Assembly (NCBI GenBank): GCA_026413225.1
Contig: CM048553.1
Coordinates: 142,980,690-143,044,689, forward strand
Direction of reading: 5' to 3'
Length of the DNA stretch: 64,000 bases
From: Otis tarda
Lineage: Eukaryota > Chordata > Aves > Otidiformes > Otididae
The notes under the pieces were generated by a model that was not told the origin of the DNA, did not search any database, and worked only from the letters and a program-made list of their open reading frames with translations. This document shows, piece after piece, positions 23,413-35,609 of this stretch (position 1 is its first letter; each line of letters opens with the position of its first letter). A program made the translations under genes and the position numbers.

Positions 23413-25045
23413 GTAAACTGTAGTGAGCTTTATTAAATATACTAAGAAAATGCTGTTTTGCTTGAGCTATATTAAAAGGAACACTGTTGTATTACACCTG
23501 TTTGAGAAGTAGTGTAAATATTTTTAGAATACAGACATGGGGTAAGTGAAGTACTGGCAAAATCAGTATTTATACTGATACATGTATTTACAGTTTCATA
23601 TTGATTTAAATCCCCAGTGACAAATTCAGCTGGTACATCTGAGAAGTTTACCTTAATTAAATATAAATAAATTAATAATGTACAGTTTTTACAAGCTTAA
23701 ATTTTGTAGTGCGTTTCATTTGGGACTTTTTGCAGTTCTGCAGTTTTAATTATGTGAATCTCATTGAGAATCAATTCATCTAATTATCTTTTAGTTGTGT
23801 TTAAAAAATTAAACACACATTGTTAAGAAAATAGATCCAATACCATGGTGGAGAGAAACAAAAACCCCACAGGATGTTTCTTGAGAACAGGACTAATAAA
23901 GCCCAGTTTCTATTTCATCTACCTTTAGTCTCCCATGTTTCTTCTGTTACATTCTCTCCTGAAATAATCCCACATTCTTCTCATGTTTTATGATATCTTC
24001 ACATGGGAAGAGACCATGTTTGCTGTGGTGACTGTGGACTTTTGCAGGTGTGAATTAGCCACAAATTTTAGCTTGATAGTGTTTCTTTTTCATTGAGGAG
24101 TTCTAATTTGTGTATCTCTCTTTTCTATCCAGCAACCACTTTCAAATATCTGTAGGAACTTGATTAAATTTGGTATTTATACACCTCTGCCCTTCTGTCG
24201 ATGTAGATTGAATTAGTAAAAAACTTAAAAATAGCACTATTATGTGCAGGAGGATAAAGTGACAGATTGACATGGAGACAGCGGGACTGCATGAGAAATT
24301 AGCTCACACTAAGAACCCTCAGGCACAGACTGGATGAATATGAGAGAGCAAATTCTTAAGACAGTTGTTGTGAGACTGATTTTAGGGTTGCTTATATGTC
24401 AGCTTTGAACACGGAACAATTACCGGCAATACTAAGTTACTTTAAGTGGTTGTGAAGGCCTTCTGTGAGCTTCAGGGAAGGAGCTCATAAGCATGCTTCA
24501 CTACCCTTTGTTCCCCCAAGGAGTTCCCCCAACCTTGTAAAAGCTTTTTCCATTTAAGTAGCAGGATTGGAAGCTCAGTATACTTTCTTCTCCCCCGCCC
24601 CCCCAAGAAACCAGAGAATTTCTGAGCCCTAAGTCTGGCACTTTCTTCTGTTTTTAAGCTGACTCACCTTAATTTATCTCTCATTCTATCCCCTGTTTTA
24701 GTCAGTACTGATAACTATACTGGTTGGTCATATAGACTTTAGTAGACTTTTGAACCTCACGTGCTGGTCTTCTCTTGAAGCCTATATCAGAAATATCAAT
24801 GGGCAATATATGAAGCAGAGAAGGTATTATATCTTGCATTGTTTCCCCTGTATATTGATAAAAGAGTGGTGCACAGCTCTGTGCCAACTTCATTTGTCAT
24901 GTAGAGGTCAGATCTTTCAGAACTCTCCACAGATTTAGGTTGCCTTGCAAGAAAATATTTATGATTGCATACTGTTTCATTCATTTGAAAGAGTTCAATT
25001 TATTTAGAATATTGTTGTGGAGAAAAATGTGATTCTGTCGAAGTA

Positions 25046-25215
25046 AAATAGAATAGAGTGGAATAGAATAGAATAGAATATTTCAGTTGGAAGGGACCTA
25101 CAACAATCATCTAGTCCAACTGCCTGACCAATTCAGGGCTGACCAAAAGTTAAAGCATGTTATTAGGGCATTGTCCAAATGCCTCTTAAACACTGACAGG
25201 CATGGAACATCCAAA
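25046..25215 (-). mobile_element. Degraded CR1 LINE fragment, 3' end
   Basis: A GAATAGAATAGAATA stretch followed by TCAGTTGGAAGGGACCTACA and ATCATCTAGTCCAACTGCC is the reverse complement of a CR1 3' untranslated region and tail. It then continues into recognisable but diverged CR1 sequence up to about 25215. No reading frame remains. The tail repeat (GAATA) differs from that of the two larger copies in the window, suggesting a different CR1 subfamily. Confidence 0.8.
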
Positions 25216-28200
25216 GAAGAGTCTCTAAAAATTTATTCAGTTATTTCTGTATTATTTTTATTCAGAAGTTGTTAGAGAAAAATTGAAAAAAAAAGTATTT
25301 GATTCATAAAATTGAATAAAACACCTCACTTTTTTTCTTTCCATTATTGCTAGCCATGAAGATGAAAAACAGAAAGGTTTTTACACTAAGAAACTAATGT
25401 ATTTTAAATTATTTTCTTTTTTATTTTCTGAAAGTAAAAATGTAAAGAGGAAAAATAATAAACTAGTAAAAATTTAAATAGAAAGCACTTTTAAAATGGA
25501 AAGTGAAAATAATGGGCCTAACGGCTTTTAGGTGATGGGATTTTTCGCCAACCCTACAATGAAAGCTACAGTGCAATACAAGTGCCATAAAATCCCAGGT
25601 CTAGTTTGTACATGCTTTTGCGGAGTTATGCTACCTGGGATGGCAACCTCTGCAGCAGTGGTAGGGAAGGAGCAGGTGTGGGAAAGGAGAATGCTGAGAG
25701 TTATCAAGATCTGATGGGGAGGTTCTTCACTGTCCCCAAGCTAAGCTGTCCCTGGAAAACAGTTTTATTGATCATTTAAGGCTATAAAACCAGAACTTGC
25801 TAAATGGAATGAGAACATATATTTTGATTTCACTGAGGTTGGGGTTATGCTGAATTAAAGCATTTTTAATGTGGCTTACAGTAGCTGATCGTACAGCGTG
25901 GAGTCAATTTTGCCTTCAGTCTGTAATTGTAATAACCATTAATCCTGGTGGAATGCATTCAAAAGTCAATATTTACCATCTGTTACCACCCAGTTATCAG
26001 ACAAAATTATAATAATATCCCTAAGAATGTTTCATTAATAAGCTATATTCCAGTGCAATGGCAGTGAGACTTAATTAATGCCATTCGTCATGTTTAAAAT
26101 CCATCAAAGAAAAAGTTATATGCAAACAATGGCAAACAATGGCACCAATGCATTTATTTGATGCACCCAGTGTCCCAGGTGTTACATGCTTAAACTTTTT
26201 ACTGAATTTTGAATTTATGTTAGAATTAATGTAATCTTCTTGCTCTTGAAATAAGTAGCATATTTTAGAGGATATTTGTCAAACACTTTAAGATCTTTAT
26301 TAAAATACTCAATTACAGTTTCATTGGCAATATTCCTTTGGAATAATTTGTGAGAGGGTTCATCATCACATTTCCCAGATAAACTACAAGTTGTTCTTTC
26401 TCTGGTTTATGGTCAGTGGTTCAAATTACTTAGATAATGTAGCAGTCTTTTGAAAAGATGTGGCTAAGATGAGACTGAAGTCTAAATGTTCAGATATACA
26501 TTGTCAATAGGTTAAAAAGAAAATGACTATCTAAATTTAATATATAGCAGATGAAATTACTCTTGCAAAAATTAAAAATATTAAACTAAGTTGCCACTAA
26601 TTATACTGGTATTTTGAATACTCAGTTCAATACAGGATTTTGACATGTGCACATTCTGCCTGTTCCATTTTGCAATTTAATCAAAGACATTTTAAATAAA
26701 TATAATCTGATTCCTTTGCAGAAGTTACATACTCTGAGCAGTACTTTTTGACATTACATATTTGATTGATGTGCTTTCCTTCCTCCATCCTTCCCAAAAA
26801 CATTGATTTCCAAAGATAAAACCAAGTGATCAATTCTGGTTTAAATTTCTTCTGATTTCTTAACCAGCATTTAAATTTACATTTATAAGTAATTGTGAAA
26901 TATTGATTAAACATTATTATTTTTCAATTTGTTTAAGTCTATTAGTAGTTAGAGTTGGCTTAAGGTGGCCTCTGCTTGAGGAGCTAGAATAGATAATCTG
27001 ATCTGAACGAGCTTCATATCTCATCATGGAGAAAAAGTTTTCATATTTAAGGGATGTCACCAATAACAAGAGACTTTCCTCTTTGCAGCAGCAAAGGCAA
27101 TTGGAGAAAGCCCTGAAATCTGATTCTTCCCTTGACTCTACTCTTTCTCTACTCCCATCCTTAGGGCAGGTCTCAATCCTGGCTCTTTCACTTTCCCCAT
27201 GCCCTGGCTTGGAATGCCCTGTAGCATTGCCCTGTAGCTTGGATGGGAGTGAAGACAGAGGTCTATATATAAAAAGAGAAGGGTCTCTAGATCCTGGAAG
27301 GTGGAGCTGAGGTATTAGGAAATTCTGGAAAAGATGGATATGATTTGAGGGGACAGAGAGGAACCGCTGTCTTTTATCCCTGTGGTCCACTGGAACCTTT
27401 TTAGTCTCTTTTATGCCAGGTGTATCGTGTGACTACTACAACATATAATTTTAGCTATGCAGCTGGGAAGTCGAGAACCCACTGTGACAACAGCTGGCTA
27501 TATTAATCCTCAAAGATGCACATCTTTTCTCCAGATTACAGAATACAATATTCTAAAAATATGTTAAAGCAGATGTACTTAGCTGTAAATATAAACATAA
27601 ATAAAAAGCAACCTCAGTTGTAATTAGATTCATTCATAAGGATGAATTAAATGATAAGTAAATGACATTAATTCAAATTATAGTTGATTCAGCCCTCTTA
27701 CGCCTTTCATGATAAAACTTTCCAAGCATCCATGTAATAAGCATCAACAAACTGTTTAGTTGCCCTCATCTTCCCATCCCACAGTCTTTCTCTGATGTGC
27801 CCAAGTGATGTTATTGGCATCTCTGCACAGCAGCCACAGTCCCGCTGCTAGATCAGTACCAGGGTTACCAAAGGCCAGAATCGCACTGCACTGCACTCCC
27901 TTTGGGGGCTTCTTCTGCCTTTTAGATCCCAGCCAAATCCCAGCCAAACTACTGTTTGGTCACAAATGTTGTCCTTGTTTAGTGGCCTGGTTTTGAATTA
28001 GTGGCTAAGGAGAATGGAGACTAATCTTTCTTGCTCACTGGCATGTGTATAACCACATGAGTAGAAAGCTCTGCTGAAAATGGCAGCAGGAACAGCATCA
28101 CAGGTGGAATGGACACTCTTTCTTTGGGAAGCAATAGAGATTTTCATTGGGCCTCTGTGACACTACAATAAAGAAAATAATCACGTTGAATGTTGTCCTT

Positions 28201-29563
28201 GTCAGACTGAATTGGTTTTAGAAATCCTGACTCTCAGAAAGGCCATTAGGAGACAGAAAACTTTTCTTTTACTCCTGCCCTCATTTTCTAGGCTTTCTTG
28301 AGTGCTAATTGTGATCACTTGCTTGCTGTTTCTTGTTTTAGAGAAAGACTTTACTTCTTGTTATTTCCTGAATTCAGAGACACCTTCTACCCTCCCCATT
28401 TTAGCATGGCTATTTCTAAACTTTTATAATAAATTGAACCTACCTGAATTCTATCATATAAGAATTGCAGGGCATATGAAACCAAAGTATGGCTTTCCTT
28501 TTACTAATTTTAATTTCCTATTTGTGAGCAAAAACTCCCAAATCTTTTCTGCTATTAAATAACAATTTAAATGGCTCTACTGGAATTGCATAATGTAATG
28601 GAATGATATATTGTGTTTTCTAAGAATTAATGCATATCACATTTATATAATTTTCCTGTTGGATAATTTTTAACAGAGTGATTTTTATCTCAAAAGAATT
28701 AGTATACAGTCTAGTTTATAAATTAAGAAATATTGAACTGTTTGCATATGCAAAGGAACTAAACAATTATATTAGCTCAAAAAAAGAGATGACTGTAGAA
28801 GAATACAGAATGCTGATTCATATTTCTCAGAACACAAAAGCTTGGAGGGCATTGTCTGAAATAGTCTAATAGAAAGAAAAGAGAGGGAAGTCTATTTCAC
28901 ACAATGCAAAATTAAACTGCAAAGCTTGCTGACACAGCATATTATAGAGGCCAAGAGAATACTCTTGACTCAGAAAGAAATTATATGAATTTTTGGAGAA
29001 ATGGTTGATTAATGACTTACAGTAAACAGGATGGGTTAGGAGAAGGCTCAGTTGCCAGGCCCCCTGCCTGCTGAAAGCTAGAAGGGTGCAACATAGAAAA
29101 CTTTTTCCATACAGATCCACTATAGAAGAACTTTCCACTATCTCCTGGTGGGTAGACAGGTGTTAGACAGTCTGACAAATGACAGCAGCTCTTATGATTC
29201 AAATTATTTCTAAAATTTCTTTAAATTGAAAATTTTGATTTTTGTCAGAATCCTCTTAGCACTTGTTCTCCCAGTTTTCTGTTGGGAAAGGAGGGTAGAA
29301 CTGAAGAACAGGGATTTTCACATTTAAACAAGTAAACTAATAATTATCATTCACATAACAGTGCTTAATCCCAATTAAATCCCAATCAGCAATTAAATGC
29401 TATTTAAAAGATGCCACAGAAGATACAAGTAAAATTAAGCTAAACACAAACTAACATATATAGTTGTCCTACATGACCTACATTTTGGCTCTAGTTGTGG
29501 ATGTAGAATCTGCTTTTGCCAACTAAGGAAACTATTTTGACAGATGTACTCTTAAAGATAATT

Positions 29564-30091
29564 TATAGAATCATAGAATTATAGAATGGTTAGGGTTGGA
29601 AGGGACCTTCAAAGGTCATCTAGTCCAACACCCCTGCAAGGAGCAGGGACATCTTTGACTAGATCAGGTGGCTCAGAGCCTCATGCAACCTGGCCTTGAA
29701 TGTTTCCAGGGATGGGGCATCCACCACCTCTCCGGGCAACCTGTTCCAGTGTTCCATCACCCTCATTGTAAAAAAAAAAATTCCTAACATCTGATCTAAA
29801 TCTACCCCCCTCTATTTTAAAACCATTACCCCTCACCCTGTCACAACAGACCTTACTGAAGAGTCTCTCCCCGTCTTTCCTGTAGGCCCCCTTGAGGTAC
29901 TGGAAGACCACCATAAGGTCTTTCTGGAGACTCCTCTTTTCCAGGCTGAACAGCCCCAACTCTCTCAGCCTGTCCTCATAGGAGAGGTACTCCAGCCCTC
30001 TGATCATCTTTGTGGCCCTCCTCTGGACCTTCTCCAACTGGTCCATGTCCTTCTTATGTTGGGGGCTCTAGAACTGGATGCAGTACTTCCT
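29564..30091 (-). mobile_element. CR1 LINE, 5'-truncated copy
   Basis: In reverse orientation this begins with the CR1 3' tail (TATAGAATCATAGAATTATA) and the conserved GGAAGGGACCTTCAAAGGTC. It continues through the 3' end of ORF2 to about 30091, where homology stops (5' truncation, usual for CR1). It lies in the RIMS2 intron, antisense to the gene, 0.5 kb upstream of the 30605 exon. CR1 is the dominant non-LTR retrotransposon of birds and other sauropsids. Confidence 0.93.
29681..30046 (-). pseudogene. CR1 ORF2 C-terminal remnant
   Basis: The minus-strand frame reads [20 protein letters not shown] and [17 protein letters not shown], the standard C-terminal part of the CR1 ORF2 polyprotein downstream of the reverse-transcriptase core. 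After an A/T homopolymer at about 29769-29780 the frame no longer gives the expected residues. The HWNRLP-type segment is readable only in another frame, so the copy carries a frameshift there. The upstream reverse-transcriptase and endonuclease regions are missing. It is a dead fragment, not a host gene. Confidence 0.9.
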
Positions 30092-30579
30092 CTAAAGTAT
30101 CACAGAGAAATAAGGTTTTATAGGACACTCTGTATGTGTGAAACTGCCTGTTCTCCTGATAATGTTTACTAATAAACTAAAGAAAATATTACATCCATTT
30201 AATATTATTGATATCATTTATTTTTCTGGTATTCAAAGACTCTGAAGAAGGATGGTGCATTGTGTGCGAAAACTTGGAAGATTAACAGGATGGTGGCAGT
30301 TTCTATATGGAGTGGATACATATAGATATGAAGTATATGAAAATATTTCATAAAAACACTATTGTGGAGCTGTATTTCAGCATTTCGTTGTGTATTACGT
30401 TAAACATTTAGATGAAAATCGGTACACTAAAACATTTGCAATAATACATCAATAATTTCTATTTTATGCTTCTATTAATGCTTTATTGTCTAGTATAAAA
30501 TCCTTATGTTTATTTATGCATTGTTGGCTGAGGATAGTTTTAAGTTACACGAAGATAAATTATACATTTCTGATTTTGG

Positions 30580-30599
30580 TTTTTTTTTTTTTTTTTTTT
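30580..30599 (+). promoter_or_regulatory. RIMS2: T20 polypyrimidine tract of the 30605 exon acceptor
   Basis: An uninterrupted run of 20 T precedes GGCAG at the acceptor of the next exon. It serves as the polypyrimidine tract. Homopolymers of this length change readily, so its length may vary between individuals or be miscounted in the assembly. Confidence 0.8.
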
Positions 30600-30604
30600 G
30601 GCAG

Positions 30605-30673
30605 GGTCCAAAAGAATCAGCGACAGTGAAGTCTCTGATTATGACTGCGATGATGGAATTGGTGTTGTTTCAG
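30605..30673 (+). CDS. RIMS2: RIMS2 exon: acidic linker after C2A (69 nt)
   Basis: This exon lies between TTTGGCAG and TTTCAG|GTATTA (69 nt, phase 1 in, 1 out). It completes Arg and reads SKRISDSEVSDYDCDDGIGV followed by VS. This acidic SKRISDSEVSDYD segment is the conserved RIM2 sequence directly after the C2A region. The final G joins AT of the next exon to make Asp. Symmetric phases and a length divisible by three mean it could be skipped without a frameshift. If any upstream microexon is included, the first residue changes from Arg to Gly. Confidence 0.95.
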
Positions 30674-32945
30674 GTATTACTATCTAAATTTACTCTTCTA
30701 GGTTTAGCAGAAATCTTTCTTATTTACAATTTATTATTATGAATTTTATAATGTTTTTCTGGTGAAAGATAATCATAACCTAAGCATGTATTTTTCCAAC
30801 AGACACAAAATAACTGTTATGGGTAATACATATTTAACCACAAAAATTACCAACAGAGGGAAAAAGTCAATGTGTTAATTTCCTGGTTGCTTTTATAAGA
30901 TGGTAAAAATAACACAAAAGTGTTTTTTTTATTAAATATGAAGACGTATTTATTTTATTTTTTTGACAGACATTTAGGTTTGATCAATCCTTTGAAACTT
31001 CATGGTGGAATAATAGTACTGCCAAAGGTCTGAAACCCAAACATTTAAGGCAGGACATATCTTAACAGAGAATCTGTTTAATAAGAAGGATTGGAATTGG
31101 GAGTTTAATGAGTATTTGAGATAAAAGTTGTCCTATGAAGGAGTATTGCTTCTACTTTTCTAAGAGAAAAGATAATACTGTAATCATAGCGGAAACCAAT
31201 AAAATCAGAGAATCATATGCTTTTGCTGACTACAACAGAGAATATATTTAGGATGCAACCATGCCACCTTTAAACCAGTATTGATGGCTACTGATTGCAG
31301 TAATTTTAGCAGAGACTGAATGAACGCTGTGGATGCAAGATCACTAAATATTCTATCTTCCTTAAACCATTTATCTTTAAAGAGTAATAGGCTCAGTTTT
31401 CAGATTATTACCTTAATCAGAAAAATATTTAGGAAAACTTAGGACATTTTTATATTCCCACTCCCCTGTTTCCTCACTGCAGTTAGAAGACAGGAAGAAT
31501 ATGTAGCTAGGGTGGTGTAGGTATTAGAACTGGAGAGGCAGTGATCCTCAGAAGTCTGTTGATCCTACTTACTGTGCTTTCAGTCTTAGTTTGTTTAACT
31601 TTCTGTATATGCTTAGTAGTCACTAAGGCTTTCAGATTGCCTGTTCTCCCAAAGGGAAAGACTTTCATATTCCTATTGATTAGTTAAATTAGGAATGTAC
31701 CAACCTAACTTTGGAGTTTAATAATAAAGGGAGGAAAAAAGGGGAGTTGATGGAGATATGTCTAGAGTGCCCAGTACGGTGCCATCTTGAAACTGAAATG
31801 TTTGTATTGTTCTGGAAAAAGGTACTGAGTTTTGCAGAAGTTTTATCAAGTACTTGAACATCATCAGGATTCTTGTGAAACACCTGGATTTACAATTTTA
31901 TGATTTTATTTTTCTTGACTTCATAGAATATTTGAAAGACATTAAGCCTTTTAATTTTTTCCCCATGTTCTTTGTGGAGGCTGACTTTTAAATAAAGATC
32001 GTAATGCATCTACTTCTAAATGGCTTCTTTTCAGATACCTATAACATCTGATTTTCTAATGCAGTATATTGAATGACCATACAACCTCCAGTGCTATTGA
32101 AATCATTTTTTTTTCTAGCAATATTATCAATTGTTTTTTGAAAATCCTGCTTAAAGAATTTTCTTTATCTGTTTTACATTATTGCATTTTGTATTGTTTA
32201 TGTGAAGGCTGTAAAAGTGGTCATTAAAATCTACCCTAGGTTAGTTAGTCTTTTTACAGGAAATAGACTGTTTAACTCCTCTTTTGACATCCTGTAAAAT
32301 AATGGTATTTAGAGTTCAGTGAAATAGTGTACTTCCTTTACCTGAATTTTTTATGTACCTTTAGTTCCTTTAGGATCTTTTAGCTTTTGGATTTCTGCTG
32401 ACAATTCTACACTTTGATTGCATTTTAATTCAGACTGACTGTGTGGGTAGGAAAGTTTGATGTTCTTTTGGTTTTGAAATATTTATTTATTGCCTTTCTT
32501 TTTTTTTTGTGCTGCTGTCACTGTGTTTGCAAGTCTTTTGGTTTATCCTTGTCTTGTCTTATCATCCACATCCTTCTCTTGTATAAAGTTCTTCTATTCA
32601 TTTGCAGACTCATCACACTCTTGATTTAAAAATACGCCTTCTTTGCATGAAGTGTAATACTTCAGCCATTTGTCTCTCTCTGTTTTTTTTTCTTTCTTAC
32701 TTACCCCAGTTCTTTCGTTTTGTATTTTCAGGTTTTCTTTAACATGACATTTCACTTTGCTCTTTTTTCTTCTGCTGTATAAATCGTGTATCACATCAAA
32801 TATGTTTGCTAACATCTGTCAGGTACTCTCAGTGATCACTTCCATAAAATTAATGCCTATTCAAAGTACTGAACCTGTGAATTAAACTCCAGAAACCTTT
32901 AAGAACAGCAATAATTCTCTTTTGGTTCCTCTTTAATTCAAAACA

Positions 32946-33010
32946 GTGGACTAGGTGACCTTTAAATGTCCTTTCCAACCCAAATCATCCTTTCATTCTC
33001 TGATTCTATG
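32946..33010 (+). mobile_element. CR1 3'-end remnant
   Basis: GTGGACTAGGTGACCTTTAA, then TCCTTTCCAACCCAAATCAT and finally TGATTCTATG match the last ~65 bp of CR1 in forward orientation, including the terminal ATTCTATG tail. The two larger CR1 copies show the reverse complement of the same segment. Confidence 0.85.
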
Positions 33011-35075
33011 AAATCCATGCACCTTACTTGATCTCATTATGTATTTATTTATAGTTCATTGAAAGACATATGCCGTCTGGCTTTGTCATGTTCCTGATTG
33101 TAGCTGAGATTTTCTGTTTCTCCACAACATCTTTTTATATAGCTCCTCTGGTATTGGTCCCGTAAGGTCAGTTGACTATGTCTTTGGAGAAGCTGGTTAT
33201 AGGGAGAAATCCAACAACAGAAGATCTTTCTTGTTGTACGTCTTGTAAGTGAGATTGTGTTAGATCATATTTGCTGAAACAGAGGGAACATTATAAACTA
33301 CAGTTCCTTGCATCATCATCTATTTTTAATAAACCTGCAGTTGTTGTTTATCACTGCTGTGGTACTTTTGATCCACCAATTTAATTTCCTGATGATAAAA
33401 TGCTTAAATTATGTCTATTTCCCATACTGTTCTTTTCTTAAATTTCTAAAAAAAGTTCAAACAGCTCTTGGAAAAACTATTCATAAAAGCTATCACTTCT
33501 GGTGTCTTACATCTTATCACGCTTAGACAAACTTAATAAACATCAGTCTTATTAAAGAAAGTGTTGTTTCTGTCAGCAGGAAAAGCTTTTAAGAAAATAA
33601 TGACAAACCAATTGAAAAAACTCAATGTATTTTTTTTTTCTGGCTATATGTGTATTCTACACCAGCTACTGTCAGAAAGACTGTTATAACATTATGTATT
33701 TAAACAAGTAAGCAAAAGTGATTTTTACAAGATTTTAAAATAGCTCTCTTTATATAAAATGTATATTCATTTCATCTTGGGATCAAAAACACTAGAACAG
33801 AATCTCTATTATATCTCATCTCTGCTGGCTTTAATCTTAGCACAGGATACCAGAAGGAGTGGCACTAGCAGTTAGTTCTGCTTTTGTCTTTTAAATTGCT
33901 TGTACATAGCTTTCAAACCATTTAAAGCATTCATTTTGCTGTCCTGAACAATAAACTTTGGCCCTCATAAAGTTTTCTGTCATCAGCAATTCTGTGTTGG
34001 GAGCACATCAGTATTTTCATGTGCCCCTTAGAATGCTCTTATATGCTTGTTGATGAAGTTAATAGAGTATTTTAATGTTGATTTTAGAAAAATTTGAGAG
34101 CACTTTACAAAAAAAAAATTATCACAATACTAAATACAATTCAATGAAAAGCAAGGTGTTGTTTTTTTATTCTTTCTATTGACTAAAGTTGAATAGGCAT
34201 TACAGTTAATGGAGCTCATTGAATATGGACTATCATTTCTAAATAGTTATCTTCCTAGGTACTTCCTCATAGTGCATGTTGAACCTGCTGTAACCTACTA
34301 AGTACAAGTAACCTACTGAATCTGACTTTATGAACAAAAAGGAACATCTATTGTCAAGACCATTTAATCATGAAAAGTCTCACCTATCATTGTTGTAAGA
34401 CTTAAATATTAAGTGAGATATTAATGTTTAAAATTCAATTCTACACCAATATCTCATCTGCACTCTTAGTTTTATGAGACACTTGTAATCTGAGATATGT
34501 TTCAACAGATGAATCTTGAAAGAATGTAAGGCAGTGAATTCTGCATAAGTTGCATTGCAAGTCTCTGTAGAGAAAAGCTTTGCCAAGTAAAAGAATGCAG
34601 TCTCCAGCCTTGAGAATAAAAATGTTGATAAGTACTTCTCATTATGCAAAAGACAGCAAGATGTTTCAGGAGCAAAATAAGAATACAAATAAGATATTCA
34701 GAGGATGATTAGAGCCAAGTAGATTAGGAAAAATAGCAACAACCAGTAAATATATTCTTACTGAACTTATAAAAATGATTTGGTTTTTGAAGAAGAATGA
34801 AAAGCAATTATTCATTTTTGCTTCACTTCTCAGAACACATGAGGAGTCCTTTTTTTGAAAGAGTTCTTTCACTGTCATGTTGCAGCCTTCCCTGCAGAGG
34901 AAACAAAAGGTCCTCTCTCTATTTGCTGATAATGTGATCTGAATTTTTATACCTGGGTCTTGTTGATGATTGCTGCTCAAAAGAGATACAGAACACACAA
35001 ATACTTTGGTTACAGCCTGAAATCAGCTGCCTATTGAAAGACATCTTACAGCACTAACATAGAGTGGATGTCTTC

Positions 35076-35139
35076 TATCCTTAATAAAATAAAGGATTTA
35101 AATGTGGATATCCTTAATAAAATAAAGGATTTAAATGTG
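35076..35139. repeat. 33-bp tandem duplication
   Basis: A 33-bp unit starting TATCCTTAATAAAATAAAGG occurs at 35076-35108 and 35109-35139, nearly perfect. There is no coding content. Each unit contains AATAAA, but nothing suggests transcript ends here. Confidence 0.9.
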
Positions 35140-35609
35140 TCTGTAATGCCCCAAAAGCCTGGTAGCTACACACATAATCACTGATAAGCTTTTTCTTTTA
35201 TTATGTGCTGATGCCAGTTCCCCTGCTGTAAAATCTCTTCTTGAGTGAAAAATAGCTTACTGTCTATGTGTCTCAAAAATTCCCCCCAAAATTGGAAGTG
35301 AAATTCAAGCAATGTTAAACTAGTTGTTATGCTGGCCACTTAAGTCAAGGGATCTTGATGTATATTATACAACTTTATGCATGCAGTTCTTAACACAGAA
35401 ATTATGATTATAATTCTTCAAGCTTTTCCTTGAATTTTTAGTTTCATTTTCAAACTACCAAAGGTAAAGTTTAGTAATACTTTCACTATTAAAAAAAAGA
35501 AAAACTTTTTAGTGTCATTTCCTCAGCTGACAAAGCATCTTTCTCTTCAAACATCCAAATTCTCTCAATTAATACAATGCTTTTAAAAACTAGTTTTATA
35601 TTTTTAAAT

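Larger units (their letters stand above)
15821..30604 (+). other. RIMS2: RIMS2 large intron, phase 1
   Basis: This 14.8-kb intron follows the C2A-encoding exons. It contains three in-phase microexon candidates (20893/20929-20943, 23123-23149, 23398-23412), a duplicated palindrome (16660-16732), CR1 remnants (22248-22264, 25046-25215), and a larger CR1 fragment (29564-30091). It ends in a T20 tract before the acceptor. Open frames such as 19934-20212, 26917-27390 (minus) and 28302-28562 show no domain or splice support and are treated as chance. Confidence 0.8.

Noticed and set aside
26917-27390. 157-codon minus-strand open frame with an overlapping plus-strand frame
   Set aside because: Open on both strands, no recognisable motif, no splice or promoter context; treated as chance.
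28302-28562. Acceptor TTTCTTGTTTTAG with an open frame after it
   Set aside because: Good acceptor but no usable donor follows in the required phase.
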